The notes under the pieces are model-generated. The model was not told the origin of the DNA. It saw only the letters and a program-made list of their open reading frames with translations, and did not search any database. Positions 1-5,982 of a stretch of DNA of 6,672 nucleotides are shown here, in pieces (position 1 is the first letter of the stretch; every line of letters starts with the position of its first letter). The translations under genes were made by a program, and so were the position numbers. The stretch is from an uncultured Ruminococcus sp. (GTDB lineage Bacteria > Bacillota > Clostridia > Oscillospirales > Acutalibacteraceae): positions 1 to 6,672 of the forward strand of contig CACYDK010000115.1 in NCBI GenBank assembly GCA_902773155.1, read 5' to 3'.

Positions 1-208
1 CTATCGGAAAGCTGTAGCCCCAGGGAGCGTCGTCGCGGAAATACGCCAAAAACAGGCAGTCGTCGCGCACACAGATTCTTATGTCGTATTTTTTTCTCCA
101 AATATATATGTTGACCGGATTCAGGTCGCAGCCCATTGTTCCGTAGCTTTCGTTAATCTCGCGAAGCAGGGGCAGATCCTCGATTACCGGAGTTCGAAAG
201 TCAATCAT
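1..208 (-). CDS. DUF2156-family protein, N-terminal part (cut by window edge)
   Basis: The first 69 codons of a gene that continues past the left edge. The start is the ATG at 208-206. A TGAGGT ribosome binding site at 220-215 lies just before it and overlaps the tmk stop codon, so translation is probably coupled to tmk, whose end is only 9 bp upstream. The visible protein begins MIDFRTPVIEDLPLL, then shows a Gly-Cys-Asp patch (residues 26-28), an IYIWRKKYDI stretch and an APWGYSFPI end. This order, with an N-terminal 'E-D' helix, a GCD-type turn, a W-R/K-x-K-Y segment and a WGYSFP strand, is what I recall for the start of DUF2156 proteins, which share a GNAT-like fold with the C-terminal domain of phosphatidylglycerol lysyltransferases. 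Family assignment rests on recognition of a short fragment. Substrate unknown, and the catalytic region is not in the window. Confidence 0.62.
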   Translation of the reverse strand, partial: MIDFRTPVIEDLPLLREINESYGTMGCDLNPVNIYIWRKKYDIRICVRDDCLFLAYFRDDAPWGYSFPI

Positions 209-217
209 ATCAATACC

Positions 218-877
218 TCATATCGCAATTACGTTTTCAATATCCTCTGAGATTTCTTCAATTGTTCTCATCTCGCCGTCCCGGGTGCAGGATATTATGA
301 CCCAGCCGAGTTTTTCGGCGGCGTAGAGAGCGCTTTTCCTGCAGCCCAAAAGAAAACTCAGGTCGCTCTCGTGCAGGTCCTTTTTGCTCTCGTCGCCCGC
401 ATATCTCGAGGAGAGAAGCTTCTGTGAAACCTCGGGCTCCACATCGAGATAGATCACGAGGTCGGGCTTGGGGACGCCGATTTTATCGTATTCAAGGTCG
501 GTTTGAAAATCAATAAACGAATCCCATTCCGACTCGGGGAGCTTGGACATCTGGTAAATAATATTGGACGTTGCATAGCGGTCGGCCAGAATAACGCTTC
601 CGCCGAGGTAATCTTCCTTCCAGTATTTCAGGTAGCCGGCGATACGGTCGACCGTATAGAAGGCCGAGGCCGCATAAGCGTTTACATCAGAGGGAGCGGA
701 GCCGAATTCGCCTCCGAGATACATCCTGACGAGAGCCGAGCTCGGGCTGTCGTAATCGGGGAATGCGAGCTTTCTCACCCTTTCTCCCCTTTTCTCGAGC
801 GTGTTTTTCAGGCGTTCCGTCTGGGTAGCCTTTCCGGAGCCGTCAAGCCCCTCTATAACAATAAATCTGCCTGCCAT
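218..877 (-). CDS. tmk: Thymidylate kinase (dTMP kinase)
   Basis: Phosphorylates dTMP to dTDP with ATP in the cytoplasm, an essential step of dTTP synthesis. Counting from the ATG at 877, the protein has 219 residues, usual for the family. It shows a P-loop GLDGSGKAT (10-18), an FPDYDSPSS segment (39-47) near the nucleotide monophosphate site, a DRY motif (99-101) and a PDLVIYLDV strand (138-146). A flexible basic GDESKKDLHE stretch (161-170) follows at the lid position. The residue after the P-loop lysine is Ala17, where most P-loop kinases have Ser/Thr. I chose ATG 877 because the family-conserved sequence starts there and a GAGG lies about 8 nt upstream. An in-frame GTG at 937 would add 20 very basic residues without a clear ribosome binding site. 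It has its own promoter (960-988) and is followed by the DUF2156 gene, probably in one operon. Confidence 0.93.
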   Translation of the reverse strand: MAGRFIVIEGLDGSGKATQTERLKNTLEKRGERVRKLAFPDYDSPSSALVRMYLGGEFGSAPSDVNAYAASAFYTVDRIAGYLKYWKEDYLGGSVILADRYATSNIIYQMSKLPESEWDSFIDFQTDLEYDKIGVPKPDLVIYLDVEPEVSQKLLSSRYAGDESKKDLHESDLSFLLGCRKSALYAAEKLGWVIISCTRDGEMRTIEEISEDIENVIAI

Positions 878-918
878 ACTCGCCCTCGCTTTCCCGCCCT
901 TTTTGCGGCGTCTTTTCC

Positions 919-935
919 GCGGGACAAAAGCCCGC
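919..935 (-). other. Small GC-rich hairpin in the tmk leader
   Basis: A perfect 5-bp stem (919-923 paired with 931-935, GCGGG/CCCGC) with a 7-nt loop lies in the predicted tmk leader, between the promoter and the ATG at 877. It would mask the alternative GTG start at 937-935, because the stem's 5' arm overlaps that codon. No U-run follows, so it is not a terminator. A regulatory role is only a possibility. Confidence 0.35.
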
Positions 936-959
936 ACTTACTCAGCATATAACTGATTA

Positions 960-988
960 ATTATAACATTATATTTGCCAAAAATCAA
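960..988 (-). promoter_or_regulatory. Sigma-A-type promoter of tmk
   Basis: On the minus strand the -35 box TTGATT (988-983) is followed after exactly 17 bp by the -10 box TATAAT (965-960), preceded by TGT, which makes an extended -10. A second TATAAT (973-968) lies inside the spacer. Transcription would begin near 953, giving a leader of about 75 nt before the tmk ATG. Assigned from consensus match and position only. Confidence 0.72.
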
Positions 989-1035
989 TACAAAACAATT
1001 GATAATTGAGGATTGGGGACCGAGAATAAGCAACA

Positions 1036-1091
1036 GGCGGATAAGTTGATGCAAAATACAACTTATCCGCCCTGCCGATTTCGATAATCGG
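1036..1091 (-). terminator. Probable terminator region after the ATP-grasp gene (two hairpins)
   Basis: Two perfect inverted repeats directly follow the stop codon of the ATP-grasp gene on the minus strand. The first is a 6-bp stem, CCGATT/AATCGG (1075-1080 with 1086-1091), with a 5-nt loop. The second is a 13-bp stem (1036-1048 with 1059-1071) with a 10-nt loop. After the second stem the minus strand reads TGTTGCTTATTC, which is only moderately T-rich, so termination could be partial or the stem could mainly protect the 3' end of the mRNA. The position between the end of one unit and the tmk promoter fits a terminator. Confidence 0.6.
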
Positions 1092-2090
1092 TCAAATATC
1101 CATATACTCCCTGTATCTCGGGATCACGCCGGTCTTGTCCTTTGAGAAGCTCGCGCGGCGCTGGAAAACTCCGGGGAAGGAATTCCCCTCTATAATAACG
1201 GGACCCTTGTCGCTGATAGCAACGTCCCAGCCGACGTAGGCGATCTGAGGAATAACCTCGGCGGCTCTCTCGACCAGCTTAACGGCCTCCCTGAACATCG
1301 GAACCCTGAAGCCGATAATGTCGGTGCCGGTTATGGGATGTACGGTGTACTGTATATCGGCCTTGTCGATAGCCGGAACGTCCACAACGCCTTCATCGTC
1401 GGTAAAGGTGTACATACCGCCGCTCGAGAAATTGTCAACCACTCCGCCGTTTCCGATTTTAAGTATCGCCTGCAGGAAATGACCCTTGCCGTCCTTTACG
1501 AAGGTGAACATACGCATGGTGTTGACAGACTTGGGATAGAGGCGGTTGAGCTCGTCGTGCTGAACCACGAAGGTCTCGATCAGATCCTGCTTGTTCGCCA
1601 TAATGGTGTCGTACATTTTTTTAACGTCAACGTAATCCTTTACGCTGTATTTGTCAACTCCCTCGCCGCCGAGTCCTCCGGAGGGCTTTGCGATGATCTT
1701 AGGATTACGGGCTACAAAACGCCTGAAATCCTCGAAGGAAGCGGTTTTTAAGTCCATAAACTCGCGGTTGACGTAGGACTTAAAGGTGTTGTTGAACTCG
1801 ATTTTATCCTCAAAAAAATGCTCGTAGGTCTTGTCGTTGTAGCGCTTTATAATGTCGTTGTTCTTTCCGCGGGTGAGATACGTCGCGCGCTGTTCCTCGT
1901 TTAGGAGATAGAACTCGAACTCGAGATAGTCGTTGTAGCCGGCCTGGTACTTCATTCCGCAGTGAACGATATCCTTCATCACCGCGGGAAGGGGTCTCTT
2001 TGTCTTTTTTGATACGGCTCGAGCCGTTTTTACGAGGCTGCGGTAATCCATTTTCAGAATACGCGCCGCCATATACTTTGCGCTTGGCAT
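1092..2090 (-). CDS. ATP-grasp domain protein, sugar-transfer-associated type
   Basis: A 332-residue soluble protein with no signal peptide or membrane segment. The ATP-grasp signs, in order, are a glycine-rich ATP loop KPSGGLGGEGV (135-145), an acidic LIETFVVQHDELN region (170-182), VNTMRMFTF (189-197), VVDNFSSGG (217-225) and the C-terminal metal site VGWDVA...IIEGNSFPG (286-307, with Glu301 and Asn303 as likely Mg ligands). The overall pattern matches what I know as the 'sugar-transfer associated ATP-grasp' family, often found near polysaccharide genes. ATP-grasp enzymes join a carboxylate to an amine or thiol through an acyl-phosphate; the substrate here cannot be told. The start at 2090 is supported by a GGAG 7 nt upstream, lying in the end of uvrA. 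Only 4 bp separate it from the uvrA stop, so it is probably co-transcribed and translationally coupled with uvrA, although no functional link is known to me. Confidence 0.82.
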   Translation of the reverse strand: MPSAKYMAARILKMDYRSLVKTARAVSKKTKRPLPAVMKDIVHCGMKYQAGYNDYLEFEFYLLNEEQRATYLTRGKNNDIIKRYNDKTYEHFFEDKIEFNNTFKSYVNREFMDLKTASFEDFRRFVARNPKIIAKPSGGLGGEGVDKYSVKDYVDVKKMYDTIMANKQDLIETFVVQHDELNRLYPKSVNTMRMFTFVKDGKGHFLQAILKIGNGGVVDNFSSGGMYTFTDDEGVVDVPAIDKADIQYTVHPITGTDIIGFRVPMFREAVKLVERAAEVIPQIAYVGWDVAISDKGPVIIEGNSFPGVFQRRASFSKDKTGVIPRYREYMDI

Positions 2091-2094
2091 ATTA

Positions 2095-4929
2095 TCACTC
2101 CGTTTTGCATAGAATTCGTTTGAGATACTGTCCTGTGTATGAGCCTTCGGTTTCGGCGACCTGCTCGGGAGTTCCCTCGGCTATGACCGATCCGCCGTCA
2201 TTGCCGCCCTCCGGACCCAGGTCGATAATGTGGTCGGAAACCTTGATCAAATCCAGATTGTGCTCTATTACCACCACGGTATTGCCTGCCTCGACAAGCT
2301 GGCTTAAAACCTCAATAAGCTTGTGAACGTCGGCGATATGAAGTCCCGTTGTAGGCTCGTCCAAAATATATATCGTCCGGCCGGTGCTCCTTTTTGCGAG
2401 CTCCGTCGCGAGCTTTACACGCTGAGCCTCGCCGCCGGAGAGGGTAGTTGCGGGCTGGCCGATCCTTATATATCCGAGCCCAACGTCACAGAGAGTCTGA
2501 AGCTTACGGGCGATTTTGGGGATCGAGCTGAAAAATCCAAGCCCCTCCTCGACCGTCATCTCAAGGACGTCGTGGATCGATTTTCCTTTATACTTGACCT
2601 CGAGCGTCTCGTGGTTGTAGCGTCTGCCCTTGCAGACATCGCAGGGCACGTAAACGTCGGGGAGAAAATGCATTTCGATTTTGATTATGCCGTCGCCTTG
2701 ACAGGCCTCGCACCGGCCGCCCTTCACGTTGAAAGAGAAGCGGCTCTGGCTGTAGCCCCTCATCTTTGCCTCAGAGGTAGAGGCGAAAAGATTGCGGATA
2801 TCGGTAAAGACTCCCGTGTAGGTAGCGGGGTTGCTTCGCGGAGTACGTCCTATGGGGCTCTGATTTATGTTGATAACCTTGTCAAGGTGCTCAAGTCCCT
2901 TTACAGCGCGGTGTTTTCCTGCGCGCATTTTGGCGCGGTTGAGCTCGGTCGCGAGCTTCTTGTAAAGGATCTCGTTTATGAGCGAGCTCTTTCCGGAGCC
3001 GGAGACTCCGGTAACACATACAAATTTTCCGAGAGGGATTTTAACGTCGATATTTTTGAGGTTGTTCTGTGCGGCTCCCTTTATCTCGAGGAATTTTCCG
3101 TTTCCCTTGCGGCGCTTTTCGGGAACGGGAATGCGCCGCGCTCCGCTGAGGTAGAGTCCGGTTATGGATTTTTCATTGGCCTTGATATCCTCGACCGTAC
3201 CCTCGGCAACTACCTCGCCGCCGTGGATCCCGGCGCCGGGGCCGATATCAACGATATGGTCGGCGGCGTACATTGTGTCCTCGTCGTGCTCGACCACTAT
3301 AACGGTGTTGCCGACGTCGCGCAGACGCTTTAGAGTGTTGAGCAGCTTTTCGTTATCGCGCTGGTGCAGGCCTATGCTCGGCTCGTCGAGGACGTACATA
3401 ACGCCCATGAGCGAGGAGCCGATTTGTGTGGCGAGCCTTATACGCTGGCTCTCGCCGCCCGAGAGGGTACCGCTCGATCGCGACAGAGTAAGGTACCCCA
3501 GTCCGACGCTTTGAAGGAAGCTTAGCCTGTTGCCGACCTCCTTAAGCACGGCCTTTCCTATAAAGCGCTCGCGCTCCGAAAGGCTTGAATTCTTTATAAA
3601 ATCCAGGGCTTCGACAACCTGCATATCGCAGAATTCGGAGATATTCAAGCCGCCTACGGTAACGCCGAGGCTGGTTTTGGAGAGCCTTCGCCCTCCGCAT
3701 TCGTCGCATGGAATCTCCGCCATATAGCCCTGTATCTCATCCTTGATCCACGCGCTGGTGGTTTCCTTAAACCGCCGCTCGAGGTTGTTTACCACTCCCT
3801 CAAAGGGTCGCTTCATGATCCGCTCGTCGCCGAAGGGCATTTGTCGGCGCAGACTCAGAACCTCACCGTTTGTTCCGTAGAGAAGGATATTACGGATCCT
3901 TTCGGGAAGCTCGCCGATGGGAGTATCGAGCGAAAAATCGTATTTTTCCGCGAGCGCCTGAAAATACATCTCGGCGATCGAGTTCCCCTCCATAGCCCAG
4001 CCGCTTCCCTTCAGGCCGCCCTGTGCGACGCTGAGCTCGGGATTCGGCACCACAAGCGCCGGGTCGACCTTGAGGAATACGCCGAGTCCGGTGCATTTTG
4101 GGCAGGCTCCGTAGGGGTTGTTGAAGGAGAACATCCTGGGAACAAGCTCGCCCACGCTCACGCCATGCTCGGGACAGGCGTAGTTCAGCGAAAAGGTCAT
4201 ATCCTCGCCGTCGATCACATTCACGGTTATAAGACCTCCGGTAAGCTTACAGGCTGTCTCCACCGAATCTGCGAGGCGGGAACGTATCTCGTCCTTGACG
4301 ACAAGACGGTCGACTATAACCTCGACGTTGTGCTTTTTGTTCTTCTCAAGCTCGATTTTCTCGGAGAGATCGTAAACCTCGCCGTCGGCGCGGACGCGCA
4401 CAAAGCCGGCCTTGCGGGCTCTTTCAAACTCCTTCTGCTGGGTTCCCTTTCGTCCGCGGACTATAGGAGCCATGATCTGGATTTTTGTGCCGTTTTCGAG
4501 CGCGAGCACACTGTCGACGATCTGGTCGACGGTCTGCTGGGTTATTTCACGTCCGCAGACGGGACAGTGCGGAATACCTATGCGCGCGTAAAGCAGACGG
4601 AGGTAGTCGTAAATCTCCGTCACGGTACCGACTGTTGAGCGCGGATTGTGCGAGGTGGTTTTCTGGTCGATAGAAATTGCCGGAGAAAGCCCCTGGATGT
4701 CGTCGACGTCGGGCTTGTTCGACTGCCCGAGAAACATTCTGGCATAGGAACTGAGGCTCTCGACATAGCGGCGCTGACCCTCGGCGTAAATGGTATCGAA
4801 GGCCAGCGAGCTTTTGCCGGAGCCGGAAAGACCGGTTATCACGACGAGCTTATCTCTCGGTATTGTAACATCGATGTTTTTTAGGTTGTGCTCTCTGGCG
4901 CCCTTAACAATAATCTTATCCTGCGACAT
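2095..4929 (-). CDS. uvrA: Excinuclease ABC subunit A (UvrA)
   Basis: The damage-recognising ATPase of nucleotide excision repair, which loads UvrB onto lesions. The 944-residue length is normal and the gene is intact. Domains in order: ATPase I Walker [10 protein letters not shown] (33-41); a CPVCG zinc-type pair (122-125), to be combined with CDECG (408-411); the UvrB-interaction and DNA-binding insert (about 130-250); a zinc site CPEHG...CPKC (252-279), with His255 at a position often Cys; first signature LSGGE (489-493) and Walker B VLDEPS (513-518). ATPase II has Walker [10 protein letters not shown] (641-649), the main zinc finger CEAC...CDVC (740-766), a second LSGGE (830-834) and LDEPTTG (856-862). 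ATG 4929 is preceded by GGAGG with 5-nt spacing, and [19 protein letters not shown] is the typical N-terminus. Its own strong promoter lies upstream; uvrB and uvrC are not in the window. Confidence 0.98.
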   Translation of the reverse strand: MSQDKIIVKGAREHNLKNIDVTIPRDKLVVITGLSGSGKSSLAFDTIYAEGQRRYVESLSSYARMFLGQSNKPDVDDIQGLSPAISIDQKTTSHNPRSTVGTVTEIYDYLRLLYARIGIPHCPVCGREITQQTVDQIVDSVLALENGTKIQIMAPIVRGRKGTQQKEFERARKAGFVRVRADGEVYDLSEKIELEKNKKHNVEVIVDRLVVKDEIRSRLADSVETACKLTGGLITVNVIDGEDMTFSLNYACPEHGVSVGELVPRMFSFNNPYGACPKCTGLGVFLKVDPALVVPNPELSVAQGGLKGSGWAMEGNSIAEMYFQALAEKYDFSLDTPIGELPERIRNILLYGTNGEVLSLRRQMPFGDERIMKRPFEGVVNNLERRFKETTSAWIKDEIQGYMAEIPCDECGGRRLSKTSLGVTVGGLNISEFCDMQVVEALDFIKNSSLSERERFIGKAVLKEVGNRLSFLQSVGLGYLTLSRSSGTLSGGESQRIRLATQIGSSLMGVMYVLDEPSIGLHQRDNEKLLNTLKRLRDVGNTVIVVEHDEDTMYAADHIVDIGPGAGIHGGEVVAEGTVEDIKANEKSITGLYLSGARRIPVPEKRRKGNGKFLEIKGAAQNNLKNIDVKIPLGKFVCVTGVSGSGKSSLINEILYKKLATELNRAKMRAGKHRAVKGLEHLDKVININQSPIGRTPRSNPATYTGVFTDIRNLFASTSEAKMRGYSQSRFSFNVKGGRCEACQGDGIIKIEMHFLPDVYVPCDVCKGRRYNHETLEVKYKGKSIHDVLEMTVEEGLGFFSSIPKIARKLQTLCDVGLGYIRIGQPATTLSGGEAQRVKLATELAKRSTGRTIYILDEPTTGLHIADVHKLIEVLSQLVEAGNTVVVIEHNLDLIKVSDHIIDLGPEGGNDGGSVIAEGTPEQVAETEGSYTGQYLKRILCKTE

Positions 4930-4974
4930 ATCCGCCTCCGCGGTAACAATTTTCTGTAGTGTGTATACTCTGTT

Positions 4975-5003
4975 ATTATAGACATTTACTCAGAGAATTG
5001 CAA
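4975..5003 (-). promoter_or_regulatory. Sigma-A-type promoter of uvrA and the ATP-grasp gene
   Basis: On the minus strand, TTGCAA (5003-4998), a 17-bp spacer and a perfect TATAAT (4980-4975) stand about 45 bp before the uvrA ATG. Transcription would start near 4968, giving a leader of about 40 nt containing the GGAGG site. I saw no GAAC-N4-GTTC-type LexA box of the Gram-positive form across the promoter, so SOS control is not evident. Confidence 0.8.
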
Positions 5004-5024
5004 CAATAATTTACGGAAAGTTTT

Positions 5025-5065
5025 ATCGGCAAAAAGACGAAGCCGTTCACTTTTGGAACGGCTTC
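5025..5065 (-). terminator. Intrinsic terminator of the ohrR-like gene
   Basis: A perfect 10-bp stem (5039-5048 with 5056-5065, GAAGCCGTTC/GAACGGCTTC) with a 7-nt loop begins 20 bp after the stop codon of the MarR-family gene. On the minus strand it is followed by GTC and then TTTTT (5035-5031). On the plus strand no T-run follows, so it works for the minus strand. It separates the regulator's transcript from the uvrA promoter just downstream. Confidence 0.8.
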
Positions 5066-5085
5066 TCATTTAGTTAAAGTCAAAA

Positions 5086-5520
5086 TCAGAAATCGGCGAG
5101 TATCTCGTACAGAATGTTGTAGAGCTGCAAGGACTTTTCCCTGGTGATGTTTACACATCGCCTGACCTGTACGGGCACCTCCGCAGCTTCTCCCTTAAGA
5201 GCCTCGCCCTCGGGAGTGATCGAGATTATAAGGTTCCTCTCGTCCTCCTTAGAACGCTCGCGGGTAAGATAACCCTTGGCTTCCATTTTTTTAAGCATGG
5301 GGGTCAGAGTACCCGAATCAAGAAACAGCTTGTTTCCGAGCTCCTTAACGTTTACAGACTTTTCCGACCATAGAACCAGCATAGCTATGTACTGAGTATA
5401 GGTCAGATCGAGCTTGTCGAGATAAGGCTTATATCGCCTGATAATTTCTTTAGAACAAGCGTAAAGCGGAAAACATATTTGATTTTCTAGCTTTAAGCTT
5501 TCGCAATTAGACTCGCGCAT
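5086..5520 (-). CDS. ohrR: MarR-family organic-peroxide sensor, OhrR type
   Basis: A 144-residue winged-helix repressor closely resembling Bacillus OhrR, which represses the organic hydroperoxide resistance gene ohrA until its N-terminal cysteine is oxidised. The signature LENQICFPLYACSKE (11-25) holds Cys16, at the place of the peroxide-reacting Cys15 of B. subtilis OhrR. Tyr30 and Tyr41 match the two tyrosines that support it. The DNA-binding part is VNVKELGNKLFLDSGTLTPML (57-76), followed by wing residues EDERNLIISITPEG (92-105). Extra cysteines are at 6, 22 and 122. Cys122 lies close to where two-cysteine OhrR proteins carry a resolving cysteine, so disulfide sensing is plausible. The ATG at 5520 has GGAGG 11 nt upstream, slightly long, with no closer start. 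No ohr gene is visible in the window; its target may be elsewhere, or may include its own promoter. Confidence 0.87.
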   Translation of the reverse strand: MRESNCESLKLENQICFPLYACSKEIIRRYKPYLDKLDLTYTQYIAMLVLWSEKSVNVKELGNKLFLDSGTLTPMLKKMEAKGYLTRERSKEDERNLIISITPEGEALKGEAAEVPVQVRRCVNITREKSLQLYNILYEILADF

Positions 5521-5555
5521 AACAACGAATTCCTCCGAAATATCTTATTATGGTT

Positions 5556-5584
5556 ATTTTAACTCAATACGCGCCAAATTTCAA
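5556..5584 (-). promoter_or_regulatory. Sigma-A-type promoter of the ohrR-like gene, with candidate operator
   Basis: On the minus strand TTGAAA (5584-5579), a 17-bp spacer and TAAAAT (5561-5556) form a good promoter about 36 bp before the ATG. An inverted repeat GTTA-TTT-TAAC (5553-5563) covers the -10 box, and a direct repeat TCAATAC (5564-5570 and 5581-5587) borders the spacer and overlaps the -35. Either could be a repressor site, as MarR proteins often control themselves, but neither matches the TACAATT/AATTGTA OhrR operator I know. Confidence 0.65.
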
Positions 5585-5814
5585 TACCTTTTTCGTCAAT
5601 CGGGCAAAAATATGTAAAAAATAATGTCAACGTTATTATTCGGTAAATAATTAACGATGTCGACAGGCCGTTTTTTCGCTCTTTTACTGGGGTTTACGTC
5701 AAACAAAATCACTGCGATCGAAACCGAGTAATGCTTTTGATTGTCAACAAAAAACAATGGATTTGACGGATATGTGATTACTTTTCACCATATATTTTGT
5801 TGTATTATTTTCAC

Positions 5815-5843
5815 TTGATTATTTCTTTTTTCTTTAAAATAAT
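5815..5843 (+). promoter_or_regulatory. Possible upstream promoter of the cytidylate-kinase-like gene
   Basis: TTGATT (5815-5820), a 17-bp spacer and AATAAT (5838-5843, five of six bases of the -10 consensus). If used, it would give a leader of about 130 nt. In such AT-rich DNA a chance match is quite possible, and the promoter at 5917-5945 is better. Confidence 0.3.
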
Positions 5844-5916
5844 CCTTTTATAGCATAATAATCAACAAACGAGAGCGGCTCCATTTGTCTAGAATTCACA
5901 AAAATGCTGATTACTA

Positions 5917-5945
5917 TTGATTTTTTGGTTTATTGTGCATATAAT
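5917..5945 (+). promoter_or_regulatory. Sigma-A-type promoter of the cytidylate-kinase-like gene
   Basis: TTGATT (5917-5922), a 17-bp spacer and a perfect TATAAT (5940-5945). A second TATAAT overlaps at 5945-5950. Transcription would begin near 5952, giving a short leader of about 30 nt that contains the AAGGGGG ribosome binding site at 5969-5975. Confidence 0.75.
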
Positions 5946-5982
5946 ATAATTCCAACCATATCCGTGAAAAGGGGGTTCAGTG

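Larger units (their letters stand above)
5521..5982. other. AT-rich divergent intergenic region, 462 bp
   Basis: This is the only long stretch without a supported gene. It carries the ohrR-side promoter at its left end and the promoter(s) of the cytidylate-kinase-like gene at its right. Between them I see five copies of (C/T)GTCAA (5594-5599, 5625-5630, 5697-5702 and 5742-5747 on the plus strand; 5768-5763 on the minus strand), an imperfect hairpin around a TCAA loop (5620-5637) and a bulged hairpin (5770-5793) followed by T-rich DNA. Two small open frames (5657-5731 plus, 5596-5757 minus) lack ribosome binding sites. I recognised no riboswitch, tRNA or repeat family. Confidence 0.6.

Noticed and set aside
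996..1008. Palindrome CAATT-GAT-AATTG just upstream of the tmk -35, resembling half-sites of an OhrR operator
   Set aside because: The spacing between half-sites is 3 bases rather than the 1 expected and the outer bases do not match; likely chance in AT-rich DNA.
2323..3333. Long plus-strand open frame opposite uvrA (also 3841-4638 and others)
   Set aside because: Antisense to the well-conserved uvrA reading frame; open only because of its codon use, with no ribosome binding site or family resemblance.
4930..5010. Possible LexA/SOS box at the uvrA promoter
   Set aside because: No GAAC-N4-GTTC-like palindrome was found around the -35, -10 or leader.
5657..5731. A 24-residue plus-strand frame starting with ATG (MSTGRFFALLL...)
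   Set aside because: No ribosome binding site and no promoter pointing at it; length is easily reached by chance.
5596..5757. A 53-residue open frame on the minus strand, starting at a TTG, upstream of the ohrR-like gene
   Set aside because: No ribosome binding site, no ATG, no recognisable family, and it lies in AT-rich intergenic DNA.
5770..5810. Bulged hairpin followed by T-rich DNA that could be a plus-strand terminator
   Set aside because: No plus-strand gene or promoter lies upstream to need it; the stem is AT-rich and weak.
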